Shown in pieces: positions 1 to 12,840 of a DNA stretch of 64,000 nt. The notes under the pieces are model-generated. The model was not told the DNA's origin. It did no database searches and saw only the letters and a list, made by a program, of their open reading frames with translations. The stretch covers positions 1-64,000 of the forward strand of contig JAHLJZ010000099.1 in NCBI GenBank assembly GCA_025602915.1. Direction: 5' to 3'. The position numbers and the translations under genes are program-made. The stretch is from Paraphysoderma sedebokerense (Eukaryota > Blastocladiomycota > Physodermatomycetes > Physodermatales > Physodermataceae). Each line of letters starts with the position of its first letter. Position 1 is the stretch's first letter.

Positions 1-304
1 GCTGCACCTCATACTCTATGAAGCTTTCGTTTTCTTCTGCTTCAGAATCCTGAAAACGATCATCAGCTGGCTCCATATCGTCATTCTCTGCATTGACTGA
101 GACATTTTCCACTGCGCCCTTCGTTCGTTCACAAGCCATCCTGGCCTTTTCTGCCTCGGCCGCCTTTTTCATAGCCACGTACTCCTTTATGACCGCTAGG
201 TCTGCGGCTGTAATTTCTAAAGCTGGAGACAGCTCCCTGCGGCGTTTATTTTCTTCCATATTGTCGTCTTCGTCTCGTACGTGCTTGCGATTGTCGGTAG
301 ACAT
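1..304 (-). CDS. partial acidic/charged protein, N-terminal part
   Basis: An open frame of 101 codons starts with ATG at 304 and runs off the left edge without a stop, so only the N-terminus is visible. It begins MSTDNRKHVRDEDD and has a short basic stretch (KRRR near residue 21), a likely helical segment rich in Ala/Lys/Glu (residues about 31-60), and then a strongly acidic stretch. This composition suits a nuclear or scaffold-type protein, but no family is recognised. Upstream of its ATG lies the repeat-bearing spacer at 305-1395. The frame is supported by its unbroken length and charged composition only; a chance ORF cannot be excluded. Confidence 0.5.
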   Translation of the reverse strand, partial: MSTDNRKHVRDEDDNMEENKRRRELSPALEITAADLAVIKEYVAMKKAAEAEKARMACERTKGAVENVSVNAENDDMEPADDRFQDSEAEENESFIEYEVQ

Positions 305-1395
305 TTCTTGCGTATAGCTTTTTTAAAAAGGCCAAAGGTATGTTGAATCAAATTTCAGATTCTAGTGTACAAAGGACTGTGAGCTTTTCCATAAATGGGT
401 CTCTGCCCCAGACTGGTCTTCCCGAATAAAAGAAATTTAAAGGTGTGGGTGGCGGGATGAGCATATTAATTATAGTCACTCGCTTCTCGTATAATCTAGA
501 TATATACTTCGTTGTATGATAAAGTAGTTACAGCGATCCGAGAAGCGGGTTACAATTAGTCATTCATTGTATGATAAAGTAGTTACTATTTTCAAATGTT
601 TCGGAGCTGAGTCTGGGCCCGAGAGGGCTTACTTTTGTTTGTTTACTATTGCGAGGCACGAGCAGACTCATCCCTAACCCCGTAGACGATCGGACCGAGC
701 TGTTGACAAAATTACCACTTGATGAAAATGAATAAACATTACATACCTACGAAAAACTGGCTTGCGAGACGGGTGCCAGGAGAAAAGAAGATAGAGAGAA
801 AGAGGTTGTAAGGGAGTTTTGATCGTTGCAGGCCTGGTCACGAGACGTGTGCCAGGAGGAATAAAGGTGAATGAGCAGGTTAATTATTGGGAACGATCCG
901 AGAAGCGGGATTTTTTCCTCGATATTCCTTCCTTTCCTTCCCTATAAATACCAAACTCCATACAAAAGAATGATATACTAAACACATGTCACGAATATCA
1001 AATATTAAAAATACACATCCAAGATACATAACACATGCTAATAACATCAGACATAACAATAGAATATAAATTTAGTAACAAGAACCAAAAACAATTACAT
1101 TCCTTTCAACGAACAACCGAGATTCTAGTATTCAGAAATGACACAGTATGTTATCGTTTTCTCACGACAACGAGACCTGCATGAAGCAAAAAGATTAGAC
1201 AAAGTGATGTATCAAACAATGTTGTCTTTGCAAAATCCTGGTCACGAGACGCGCAGCAAGGAATAAAGGTGGTATGAGCAGTATATTTTATGAACTAACA
1301 TCGAAGTATAATGGGCTCAGTTGGCTCAAGAGAAATGCATGTATTGGTATAATTATCCACATATAGTTACAATAGCAGTGATATCCGTCAAACAC
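305..1395. repeat. spacer with short dispersed direct repeats
   Basis: No gene is seen in this 1.1-kb spacer. Three short motifs recur exactly: a 20-bp block (TTGTATGATAAAGTAGTTAC) at 512-531 and 567-586; a 16-bp block (CGATCCGAGAAGCGGG) at 534-549 and 894-909; and a 15-bp block (CCTGGTCACGAGACG) at 833-847 and 1237-1251, each followed by a GGAATAAAGGTG stretch. A weaker relative of the third block is near 769-800 (GCGAGACGGGTGCCAGGAG). They look like fragments of one or more dispersed repeats or of a shuffled regulatory segment; no inverted termini or coding remnant was found. Confidence 0.6.
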
Positions 1396-4300
1396 TTAAA
1401 CCATTCCAATGAATTCATTCTCTAACAATTCCAAGAATATGTCCACCTTTTTCTTTAGCTTCTTAATTTCAGCTTGGGTGAGGCTACTTACAGACATAGT
1501 CGGCTGTCCAGGGTCATTGAAAAGCAGTGGAGCGAATTCATTAACTATTGTAATAGAAGAAGATGAAGAGCGGAGAATAAGTGAAATGAGTTCGCAGAAT
1601 AAGAATAAAAGATTAAACGAAGGAAATAAAGAAAGGAATAGTCTACCAAGGTTGTGTTTCGTGGATAGTTGCTGGTCTGCAGGTTGGGATCGTATCAGTT
1701 GCGACACAAATGCAATCATGTAAGTGAGGGTCGCTCGATGAACTACCGGTAGATTAGAGATTTCCTGCCAAATAAAAAGCTATTAGTCTCGGCATTTCAA
1801 TCATTCAGCAATGACGAGTAGGTAGACATTACCTGAACCATCTCCACCTTCATCCCCTTACATTCCAACATCTTCTCCTGATTTACGAGCGGAATGACAG
1901 GAACTGGTAAATGTTTGAGGAATAACAATAGCGTCTTGGCCATTGAATAGATCCCTCTGCTTTCCGCACTCAACCCTTCGGAACCAAGCAGCTTATTATT
2001 GTCAAACGGCTCGCCAGTATCAAGGCAATTGATGATGTATTCTACCAGACTTTGGTCTTCATCATTCTGGAATAAGTCGGGTACGCTGGCTCCATATCGA
2101 ATGATAAAATTCGTAAGACGCCATAACTCTTGAGGGACCGAATAACTGGATACAAGAGTAGGCAATGCTGGTGGCATGCCCTAAACAAGTTCGAAAGAGA
2201 GAAGGGTTTCAGTTAATACTAAATGCTACCATAAGCTTATATAGGCGGCGTCGCAAACCTCAATTAGCTTCTGGCTTCGAACTGGTTCAGTCCTTTGAGC
2301 CAAATCTTCCAAAGTTTTGCCAAAGCAGGACTCCAAGCATTTACCGTTTACCGTGATAAAAAAGTCGCGACCGCGATATAGATGCAGGACAAGAATATCA
2401 TCCAGATTATTTCCGGATAATGATGATGACAAATGATTTGCGGTTTGCGGTGTAACTCTTACATCAAAGGAAATTTTAACCGAGGAACCTAATAATAGCG
2501 CAATATTAGGATATTCCGATATCAATCGAAACACTAGAGGTCTAATGGTGGCAAGTCGCTCTTACCTGGATCCAAGGAAAACTTCTGTGGTGAAACCACG
2601 AGCCATTCTTGGCATATACTTTTGTCCTCATTTTTGGGTATGAATTTTATATGGGCAATCGTCTAACGGATGGAATAAATAACAGTAGAGACGAGTCAGA
2701 TTCACAGGCAGAGACGCAGTGATCAAACAAATTTTGAAAATACCGATCCTGTGTTCGTAACTTCAAGAACTTTCGTAACAGTGTGTAAAACTCTAATGGA
2801 TTCAAAGTCTAAATGAGTGGTCGATATTTTCACTTCCGGCCTATTATCATTCTCCAGCTTATCCAGCTCCTTCAAGACTTCATTTAGAACTCGTTTCTGT
2901 CGATCCAAATTAAATATTTTGATCTACCGAGAAGTATAACGAGTCACTAAGAGAAGCAGCGAAAAAGCTAAGCTGGAAAGAACCTCAAACCTTGGTCTCG
3001 AACGTAGCACTCACTGGTTTATGGTCACTTAATCGTAATAGGGGATGACTTTTATACGATAGGTTTTTGACTTCCGCCGATTTGCGCCATAGGATTCGGT
3101 CGCACCATGAAGGTGTTCGTCGCTTTTCGCTGAATTGATCCGTCATAGTAAACAGGGAAGTCAGTCAAACTACAGTTCATAGGAGATTTGAAATAAATTT
3201 GCAACCTCGTGTCGTAATTGTCGGTTCCCACATCAAACTTGTAAGTGGGATTGAATTTAATTTCTGCCTCTTCAAAATTTATAAAGGCAGCACATGATTT
3301 TCTCGCATTCAGCAGCTAGAGGTCGTTTTTAGTGATAGAAGCGAAGGGTCGAAAGCTACAGAGGTTTTATCTACACACCTGATCATGGTTCAAAAGCTGC
3401 GCGAGCTGTTTTGATTGAATTAGTTGCTTCACTGTGGAGTCGGGCATATTTATCCGATAATTCAAGTCACCCATCCAAATTAGAATACTGAACCAAAAAG
3501 TAAGTTAACCCGAAAATTCCGAGAGCGGACAAATAAAGTCTCTTACTCGGTATCAAACAATCCTACTGCAGAGCCAACTGCTGTGAAATTTGTATTCGAA
3601 GCAACATGATAGCTGGCACCAGCCATCGTTGCACCAATCACATTGGCACTTGTAGTTTGAATCTGATATCTTGCAAAATTGATTTTGCGGCAAATCTCGT
3701 GGTAATCTTGATTTCGTCTCTCCACTTGAGAGCTATCGGCCGCAAGATGTGAATTGATGAAGCACAGTATAGAGTCATAGAGTTGAAATCGAATAGCTAC
3801 GGCTCCCTTGTTCCCCTAAATAATGTCAATGGATGAAGTCATTAGTGTACCGCAGACTATTCAAAGTCATAACAAACTCACCATTAGACCCAATACCCCG
3901 CATCCTGCTGAATCTGTAGCGACCTAAATTGATTAATTTTAAGTTACTGCTGGATAAACGAATCCACACTTCGCGAAGCTGACGTACCTGTCGGATATGG
4001 TTTACATGCTCTTCTTTGACAAACAGAACGATTAACATTCCTATGAGCTGTTTCGACGCAATCTAAATAAAATCAAAACATTAATAACTCAAATACATGG
4101 TGGACGACAGAGGGAATTCTGTCGTACCTTTCTGTATTTCGGGGCCCTACTGCCCAAACCCATGGCGATAGCTCTACACCACATATCTTCCTTAGCGGGG
4201 TCATAATACAAAAACGCCTCCTACAACGACGGTCAGTGTCCAGTCATGTATGAATGAAATGTTGAACAATAACTCGTACAGCAGATGTATCTAACTCCTG

Positions 4301-4799
4301 AAATCCGAGAACGTATATATCAGGTTCATCTTGGTCCTTGGAACACCCGATCCAGGGACTCAGACTTTCTTTTGCGATTTTGGCGTTCACATTCCATGTT
4401 CCTACGAAAATTCTAATAAAATCGATATGAATATGCGTCAATTCAATGTACAGTCCGACTAGAATACACGCATTCGAATCCGATGACGTACTTAATCTGT
4501 TTGAATTCGGTGTAATCTCGCTCGCGTTGTCGTAGTCGAAGACTGAATAAAGAGAAATAGATACAACGAGAAATTCGACATTAAATTTGACAAAAGTGTG
4601 TCAACGTTCAGTCTGATGGGAAGTTTTGATCCAGCCATGCAAATATTCGCTCTCGTTGACGGAAACCCAGATATCTTGCTCCCTTTGTCGGACACTCAAG
4701 ATACTTCATCTACTCCATTTCATATCAATGTAAAACAGAACAGAAACCGTACTGGATAAGATCCTGCCGCACTCCATCCGGCGTTTCTTCTTGATTCAT
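1396..4799 (-). CDS. OCRL/INPP5B-type inositol polyphosphate 5-phosphatase
   Basis: Removes the 5-phosphate from phosphoinositides such as PI(4,5)P2 on endosome/Golgi-type membranes. The start at 4799 gives MNQEETPDGVRQDLI; about a dozen short introns follow. Family motifs appear in order: FVGTWNVN, DIYVLGFQELD, GNKGAVAIRF, SHLAA with ERRNQDY, WMGDLNYRI (catalytic Asp-Asn), and PSWCDRILW ending in LSDHKPV. After the catalytic domain comes an ASH-type beta domain (from about 2.9 to 2.2 kb) and a RhoGAP-like domain (2.18-1.40 kb) with FAPLLF near its end. There is no PH domain before the phosphatase, unlike human OCRL. The catalytic arginine of active RhoGAPs is not evident, as in OCRL. Identification of the 5-phosphatase is secure; the ASH and RhoGAP assignment is by order and short matches. 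Confidence 0.9.
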
Positions 4800-5684
4800 A
4801 GTAGCGTTAATATGGGACAGTATTTCCGATTTCGCATAAATTAGGGGTGACTATCGATAGAGGAGGGTCGGAACGAGCGTGGTAAAAACCGTCACAAGAA
4901 TGTTATCTTTAGTATTCAAACACAGTATCGAATAGGGGTTCTTTTAAATGGTGAATGTGAATATGAGCTACTGCGATTACAGGAATAGTAGCGTGTATGA
5001 ATTTAAGGTGGCGAAATGAGATTTTCACCAGTTCGTGAAATCCCAGTTTTGGGTTAAGGCAATCTGCGTCTTAACCACATCATTTCGCGACAGAATACGC
5101 ATACTCTGGACTGATAATAGTTTACCAGCAGCATTCCATTATAGAGGGCTGGATGTTTGTGTTCCAATTGTCAGACTGATCCCTGAATGCTGTCTTGCTG
5201 CTCATACATACCACAAATCCGTGATTGAGAGCGCACACTGGAGACGGACAAAGGAATCCGACACAGTGGTTGTATTACCTTAACGTTATATTGTAAAGCA
5301 GGGTGATAAGACGAACTGGTTTCTGAAATCGACGACTGCACGTAACAGTCCCCTGAGAGTGCAGTCAAATGCAGGCAAGATGTTACAAGTCCTTTTAATA
5401 CTGCGTCCATACAATTTGGCCTTATGCAAGTACAACCATTCGGATCTACCTTTTAATAACCAACTAATCATACCCCCATGAAAACTTTTAAAGAGTAGAG
5501 AACCTAAATGTCGAAATTTGCTTAATTGTTGTACACAACACTTCCAAACTTCCGAGTGTTTCATCTGTTTCCAAATTCCCACAGTTTCCAATCCATTACT
5601 GTTCATCCAATCCATGAAATATTTCTCACAACAATCCTGTACAGCATATCTACAATACCCCAATGACCATGATATTCTGCATCC
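4800..5684. other. intergenic spacer
   Basis: This 0.9-kb stretch lies between the 5' end of the OCRL-like gene and the 3' end of RPN1, both on the minus strand, so it should hold the promoter of the former and the terminator of the latter. Overlapping open frames on both strands (largest 125 codons, minus, 5286-5663) show no recognisable motif and overlap the RPN1 3' end closely; they are taken as chance. Confidence 0.5.
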
Positions 5685-8600
5685 TTATTTCTCCATATCT
5701 TCGTCCATCCAATCCGGATTCTTCTTGAGGATAACGAAATTTTCGAGCACAGGAGTGAGAGGGATAACTATTCGACGCAAAGCAATCATTCAATAGTTGA
5801 AACATGAAGCCAAAAATCAGAAAAAGGAACATACATTCTTCAGTACCCAACTCAGCCCTTTCTGAATGAGCCAATAAGACAGGAGTGGAATGAGTTTGGA
5901 ATCCTGTAATCGTTTTAGGTCGACCGGCTTGACCTACTACATCGACCGCCTGTGAGAGCATATGATTTGTTACAACACCATATTAAGCAAAAATATAAAA
6001 ATAGACAACTCCCACGAATGTGTGGGTTGTCCATAACAAAACTAATATCGTACCTGACCAACTCTAACTGTTACACTCTTCGGCTTCAATTCTTCGTCCA
6101 AAGTCAATAGAAGACGAGGATACATCGCCGAAACAAGATGATACAACATGTAATGTGATTTACCGAGGATAACTAACAACAGAAAAAAAAGGATGAATTA
6201 AAGCAGAGTTAATATTCGGTAGAAGAGAACGTAAGGTCAATCGAAAAGGGCGAAAATACGGACTGTTCTTGGCATCGGTGAAACCCAACAGGGTTGTTAA
6301 CAAGCCTGCAGTTGCAACCGGTGACATCAACATTTTATTTGAATGATACGGATTGATAGAGATGGTGCCTTTGCCCATATGAATTAGACCCTAGCAGGTG
6401 ATCAACTCATTAATCTCGTTGCCAGTACACTTTCGTGACAAGCAAAAATGTTATTTACCTGAGCGATTCTGACGACAAACAAACTACTCGGATCCTTGGA
6501 ATAATAGCCAGCCAATTGTCTCAGCATTTGGGCAAGTCGCGCATTATTGGTACCGGCTCCAACAATACCCATAGCGAAGATTGCATTGATGGCTACTTCG
6601 TTATCATTATCGTGAGAATACTTTGATAAAGTGTCCAAAACGGACACTAACGGATTTGAGGCGCAGAGAAGGCCGATACCAAGAGGAACAGCCCTGCGGA
6701 TGGTGGGTTCGCCGTAATGCATCTAATACGACAAAGAGGATAATCATTCAGTTTACAACCATGTCTCGAGATTGCAGCCCATCAAAGAAGTTAAAGAGAC
6801 AAACCAGATGGTTATACATTCTTAGAGCCATGTCAGTACCGACTTCTTCACCCATAGCGATTAAACTGACACCCAAAACTGCGAAAGCCTGGTGTAGATC
6901 ATCTTGCTTCTCTTTATCGAGGTGGTCCGAACAGGTATGTAACATCTTTTGTACCTTTAGGACATTACCGGTGCCTAATTAATCCATAGATAAATAACGA
7001 GATCAGAATGAAGAAATCTTTCGTGAGAGATAATGTGAAATTGAAAAGAACACAGTACCAGCATATGCGCAAATCTCAACCAACACAGCAACTTGTCTTC
7101 CAACATCTCCTTCCAAAACCTTCAGGGTTTCAAGTGTGACATCACTCGCTTCTTGTTTACCCAAGAACAACAAAGCAAGACCGAGACCCATAAACCTCGT
7201 CATTTTGTCTTTCAATTCTTTTTCTTCACGCTCCATAAGCGTCTGTAAGATGGCGCTTGTAATTTCACCTTCACAGGTTCCTACGAAAATTAAGCCCAAA
7301 GCTAAAGTGGCGATCGCAGAGATTTCCATAGAAATGGAGGTATCGGAGACGAGGGGTAATAGCAGATCAACGAATTCGGCACGAGCAGAGCCGGCATAGG
7401 CTAAACCGAGACCCATGATGGCACCAATACGCATGCTGGGTGTTTTAGATTCGATGTATTCCGATAACAATGCAAGGGCAGGGTCCGATTCATTGCGGAC
7501 ACCAGAGTTGACGATACCAATGGCGAGGAGAGCACCAGCCTGATTGATGCAAGATTTGGCATCAGACATCATCCCAAAAGAACAAGAATAATTTGGGTGA
7601 ATGTGGGTGAAAAATTTACCTTGATGTACTCTTCATTGCTGTACAAATACTTATCAATTTGCGTCAACCCAATTTCGACGTCCCACAACAAAATCATGCC
7701 CAATGAGGCTGCGGCGCTCATCATGCCATGCTCCTTATTTTTATAAATCCAGCTGTTTCCTTCTCCTTCAGTTGATAACATGAGCTTGTCGTTTCCGAAA
7801 CCGGCATTGACAAATGCATTAACGAATGTCGATGCAAGATTCTGTCGGGCAGAGTCGACTTGGGCGGTAGTGGATCCTAAGAGGGTACAAGATATCATGA
7901 GTGAGTAAGTAGGACGATAGAATTGGCTACGAGGGTGACGTACGTGTATTTTCCAAATGACTTTTGTATATATCCTCGGGTGTTTTGGGTTCAATGATTT
8001 CTAATTCTCTCGCCAAAGAAATATAATGTTCAGACAGTTTTGCGTTCGACAAAATCTCGAGTAGCGATTCATCTTCTGTTTCAATCTGTACCTGTTGTCT
8101 GGCAAGGAGGAAGGCGAGCTGACTTTTGAGCAATCTATGAGGAAGTGAGAAAGACAGAACCGCAAATTTAGCTGACTGCCAATGAGGAACAAAGGACATT
8201 CGATAAAATAACGTACGGATCGTCGCAGCTTTCAAAATCGTCCTTAATCATTTCTGAATCGTTTAATCTCATGGCTAGGATAATTGCTTCCGGTAATTTA
8301 TTTACTTTTCGATAAATCGTATGAGCGGTCTTAAGGAAGGCCACATCATCGGGGGGCGGTAATAGACTGACAGCGCTACAGTATGGAAGGGTAAACCACA
8401 ACCGCTTCTTGTTAGCTCCTATTCGATAGCACAAGCAAGAAAAAAATGAGGTAGAAATTAATTAACGTACCTGACCATATATAGACACACTCTCTTATAA
8501 GTATTTACATCCACAAATGGTACAATCTTGTCAATGGCCTCCAATTCCAAAAGTAAATCGACAGCATCGGCTTCCGCATTGTGAGATAGGAAAAAGGGAA

Positions 8601-9748
8601 CGATTTCCATGGCGAGTGTCATTAAATCGCTTGTCGCTGATTCAGATTCTATTCGGGCGGTATATTCAGAGGAGATCTCGGCAGCGAGATGTCTATATCA
8701 GTCATGGCGCACAGAAATGCAAACATAGAAAAAATTAGAAAAGTTGCATTGTCGCCGTGATAAGGTAACTGTCTGATGTCGCTGATATCGACACATTTTC
8801 TACCGAGGACGAGCAGCATTGGAGAAACGGCGCATCCGACAACTGGTGCTCAATTCCCCTCAATCTTTATGCTAAACTCTACATGAAATCCAGATACCAG
8901 AGTGCTTCATGCTTAAATAAGAAACCACAAACAGAGAGCAACCCACCTGACGTATTCATGACCCCACAATCCGACTTCTTCGTTCTTTCCTTTCAATCTA
9001 TATTTCAAACTGTCCCTCTTTCCTTCTTCGGCATAAGTCATGGCCAAAACCGACAAGATATCGGCCAAAAATTTCTTGTCATCGCTCTCTGGCCATGATT
9101 CGTACGTAGAGATGATGGTGGTATAATGTGGTCTGAGAAATTTGAGTGGTTTGGGGACTGCTGTCATGGATGATGTCGAAGTGCGGATGAGAGTGCACAA
9201 GGTGGATAATGTGGGGGCGTATAGAGATTTGTTTGGTTCCTATTGTAGCGTAAGTTTTAGATTCGGTCAATTGGATTGAGATGAATCACGATGCGAGAAT
9301 GTTGGACGACGAGTTCATGTCGAACTGGCAAATAGTCTGTTGACAATGATCACTTATCGGGAACGAGCCCGTACCTTTAACCTTTCTACAAGCATTTCTA
9401 ATTCATTTTTGAGTTGTAGATCTTCTTCCGACTGTTCTCAGTTTGACGAGGCATTTCAAATATTTTGCGCGCAGGGAAGAGCAAATACGATGTTGCGTCA
9501 TCATAATCGGGATAACATGAACGACATTCACCGACAAATAAGGGATACATTGGATTGTGAAGAGACAAATGATCAGAATCAATTCGATCATATATAAATA
9601 ATCACAAAAGTCGATAAAGAATCAAGGGATAGCTAACCAGTTCATCTTTGGAGTCTTCGATGGGTCTGTCGGGAAATTTCCCTTCCTTTTTCAGTTTTTC
9701 AGGATCCTCATTGGGGATGGGATCAACGAGGGCGAGTTCTTTTACCAT
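5685..9748 (-). CDS. RPN1: 26S proteasome regulatory subunit Rpn1 (PSMD2)
   Basis: Largest non-ATPase subunit of the proteasome 19S base; it binds ubiquitin-like shuttle receptors and Ubp6/USP14. The start at 9748 gives [16 protein letters not shown]; next exons read [18 protein letters not shown] and then a segment with EYVR. Further family landmarks are KRVCLYMV followed by [11 protein letters not shown], and the central toroid of PC repeats (8.0-6.4 kb) with recurrent [17 protein letters not shown] and [10 protein letters not shown] segments. The C-terminus reads [20 protein letters not shown], matching the conserved Rpn1 end, and stops at 5685. Roughly ten short introns. Codon frame is continuous throughout and no damage is seen. 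The divergent neighbour on the right is the BIM1-like gene, sharing a 715-bp promoter region. Confidence 0.95.
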
Positions 9749-10305
9749 GCTTAGTGCTTATGTGGATGGGAGGGGAGGAAGAGTGTATTCGTGAGCGTGG
9801 GTATGAGGTATGATGTCAAAGAGGAGGGAGGTTGGAAAAGTGCTGGGATGAGGAGGAGGAGCGCAAGTGATGACGCGTGCAAACCACCCAAAACTAAAAG
9901 GGGAGTGTGTGTGTTTTTGTTTACATTTTATCAGTATCATTTCGATTCATTTATTTTTATCTTTTTATTTTACATTCGGGTAACTTGTAGGGCAACTATC
10001 CCGTAGAGTCCATTGCATACCTTTGCAATTCAGTGGAAAGCTACAATATACTCCTTTGAATGAGTAAGAATATGTTGATCTTCTCCTGAAGGTGCGTTGG
10101 GTACTCGAGCGATGGCGTGGGGTATTACCATTGAGACGTGCCCATGATGGCAATGCAGGAGCCATGCAGCGGTGGGAGAGCAATGAATGAGTCACGTCAG
10201 CATCGCATTCTCATGTTCGTCAGGAAGGGCAATAGAGGGCAATCCGCAAGAGGGAATCAAGCGAGGATGAAGTGAGGGGCATGCAGGCAGCAAGGACGCG
10301 CGGTG

Positions 10306-10332
10306 ATTGGCTGTGCGGGGCGACGTGATTGG
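10306..10332 (-). promoter_or_regulatory. paired CCAAT boxes upstream of the BIM1-like gene
   Basis: Two ATTGG pentamers (CCAAT on the minus strand), each in the context TGATTGG, lie at 10306-10310 and 10328-10332. They are 22 bp apart, about two helical turns, and some 130-160 bp before the ATG at 10464. In fungi such elements are bound by the HAP/NF-Y complex, which links to iron, copper and respiration. Function here is inferred from motif and spacing. Confidence 0.45.
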
Positions 10333-10463
10333 TTGCGGTGGACAAGTGCAAAAGTGCCTGCTCGGTTGTTTCTTACACCAAGACACACACAGAAAGACAG
10401 CAAGAACCCATTCCCTCCTACTCGCTACTACTCTACTACTCTCTCACCTCTACTCCACCCAGA

Positions 10464-11175
10464 ATGCTCCACTCAAACCGCTCCCTCGCCCTCCTCCTCA
10501 TCCTCTCCCTCCTCCTCGCCGCCTCCGTCAACGCTCACTACAAACTCACAGTCCCCCCAGCCAGAGGCTCCGACGAAGAAAAACAGCTCCAGGGACCCTG
10601 CGGTGGATACAACTCTGTCCAGAGTCCCAGAAACAGACTCTCTACGAGTACGTACCCCCTTTTCTTCACTCTTTCTGCGGATTCTTTGCCTTTTGACCCT
10701 AACCTTCTCCTCCTTGCGTTTCTTCTATCTCTACCTTGAATTACGCTCTACAGAGCCGGAAATAGAGATTAAAGCTTTCCATCCCAAGGCCGAATTCTCC
10801 CTCCTCATTTCCTTCCTTCCCAACCCTTCCAAGACTTCAGACTTTGTCTACCTCTTGAACACCACCCTCCCCGATGCGAAACCGTACAAAATCCCTGTTG
10901 ACCTCTCCGCTCCACAGACCCTGTCTGCTTTGTCTGCCAAATTTGGCGATTCCTTCAAAACTGCCGAATCTTTGGTCGGGAAGGAAGCCACTATCGGTAC
11001 AATTTACGAAAGTTTAGAAGCTAGAGACGGCGTATTGTATCAATGTTCGGATGTCGTGATCACTGATGCATCCGGAAATGTGCCGAATGGTGCCGCCGAA
11101 ACAACTGGATTTGTTGGCCGCCTGACTACATTGGTCATGTTGGTGGGGACATCAGTTTGGTTGTCGTTTTGGTAA
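10464..11175 (+). CDS. BIM1-like/X325 copper-binding GPI-anchored protein
   Basis: Two exons (10464-10647 and 10754-11175) give 201 residues. A signal peptide of about 26 residues ends in SVNA, leaving an N-terminal histidine (HYKLTVPPARG), the copper ligand expected of the X325 lytic-monooxygenase-like family. Next comes GPCGGYN, a hallmark of that family, and the C-terminus has a hydrophobic segment after a small-residue stretch (GAAETTGF), as for a GPI anchor. In Cryptococcus the relative Bim1 takes part in copper uptake; other members act at the cell wall. The 106-nt intron has clean gtacgt/cag ends and restores the frame (ACG A | AG CCG). Family call is firm; the precise role is inferred. 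Confidence 0.85.
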
Positions 11176-12840
11176 AACATCGATCCATTTCTCCAGAAAC
11201 TGGTTTCTTGAGTGAGCCTACAAAGCAAAACTCCTCCAAAAGTCCGTAATTCTTTGACATTTCGAATAACCCTCCAGTTTTTGTGTGGGAAACTGTAAAC
11301 ACTAGAATATGTATTTTGTGGGATGATTCCCGATACTTGGGCGGAGGACATTGTTGAGGTTAAACAATTTGTACATTGACTGAAGAATTAAATATGTTTT
11401 CATCGCTTTCAAGTACACGCACCCGCCTTTGCCAACTGACACTTTTTACCCCCAAACTTACCTACCATTTTATGAGTACATCAATCCATTATTAGCCCTG
11501 CATTGTAAATCAAGGGATGACTTTTGACCACCGAATCGAGCAACCACATTCAGCACTTGATTTTACCACATCTTGAGATCCATGGTGATATTAATATATG
11601 GTTGGAATGGAGGTTTGGACCAAAAATGATGCACGCCTCGCATAAGGCAGCACGCTGTATATATAAAGTATCTTAGATTTGCCATGTTTATCGGGATCTG
11701 TCAGCGTGTGGGGCCGCCAGTAGATCCGGGGCATCGCGATTTAGGTGAATAGCAATGACTCCCATCATCTTTTTCAAAGAAACATTTATTGATTGTTTAT
11801 TCTAAAATCCCTCTGATGGAACTATTCTGGAGAGTTGTAAAGAAAATTCTAGAAACGGAGGATGCGGACCGTAGACTGTAGTACCGATTGCCGTAGCCTG
11901 AATTGGAATTTGGCAGGCTCCCGTTCTGGTGGCAGGGAATACGTTAACACGACGGGTACATTAGGCTTCTCTGAAACTGTAAGCAACACACTCCCCGCTC
12001 TCCACAGTCCAGATAGTTCATATTCCGTGTTACCCACAGCCCAAAAGCAATAATACAAATTTTAATGGGGGTAATGCAGGAGAAAGCCGGAGGGGAGATC
12101 AATTGCGAAGGTACCCCACGGTCCACTTCATCTAAATAAACGGGAGGCGCGGCGGAACTGCGGAAAAGGAAAAAGATTAATATTGAGATGAAGAATGGAC
12201 ATTCGAAACACTAGTAACGAAGCGGTGAATCAATTGCGTCATGGACATCGCCCTGTGTGGAAGAGGGATGCCGGAGTGATGCCGGATTTGCCAGTGCTGT
12301 CGGTGTCGCTATTGGTCCAATTTACTCGGTCAAGAGGTGCTCACTTGTTGGCTCATGGGTCAAATTGGACCATTACATCCACGGTAACATCCGACTCTTT
12401 GATTTACCACCAGATGTATCATGGGTGGATAGGTGAACTGGATCCAATTTGCACTTTTACAGCCAAAGCAACTTTTTCCACAATCCATACAAAGGTAATA
12501 TTGCATTTGCATGAGTGCAATAATGTATTTAAACGATTCCTTATTGCGGCCTGGGAATGAGTGACCCCGGATCACGTGGCTCACTTCGCCCCAGGTCCAG
12601 AATCCCAGATCCCGAATGTTCCCACTACCCAGTTCACCAGTGTGCAGTGAACGGGTAAACCATCTAAAATTGGATTAAAAGACGACCATCTTCCCTCCAC
12701 GTTTAGATCTAGTTCTCCCTCCCCGTCTGTTTGCTTTCTCGTAAATAGATCCCATCCCCCCCGCAACCCCGCCGCATCCCTTCCCCTCCAAGGAATCTCT
12801 TTCTATTCTGACTGGCTTTCGATAGAGTCATCCCTCCAAC
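11176..12840. other. intergenic spacer with the GDH2 promoter
   Basis: A 1.7-kb spacer between two plus-strand genes. Nothing coding is convincing; a 121-codon frame at 12195-12560 has no family signal. An E-box (CACGTG) lies at 12573-12578. The last 130 bp before 12841 are pyrimidine-rich (runs of CCCTCC and TTCCCCTCC), typical of a 5' leader in this genome. Confidence 0.5.

Noticed and set aside
5286-5663. 125-codon minus-strand frame beside the RPN1 3' end
   Set aside because: No motif, irregular composition and an equally open antisense frame; likely chance or 3' UTR.
10303-11175. 290-codon frame extending the BIM1-like gene upstream
   Set aside because: It runs through the promoter and in the wrong frame through exon 1; the spliced model gives signal peptide plus N-terminal His as the family demands.
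12195-12560. 121-codon plus-strand frame before GDH2
   Set aside because: No recognisable domain or splice support; the spacer composition is that of noncoding DNA.
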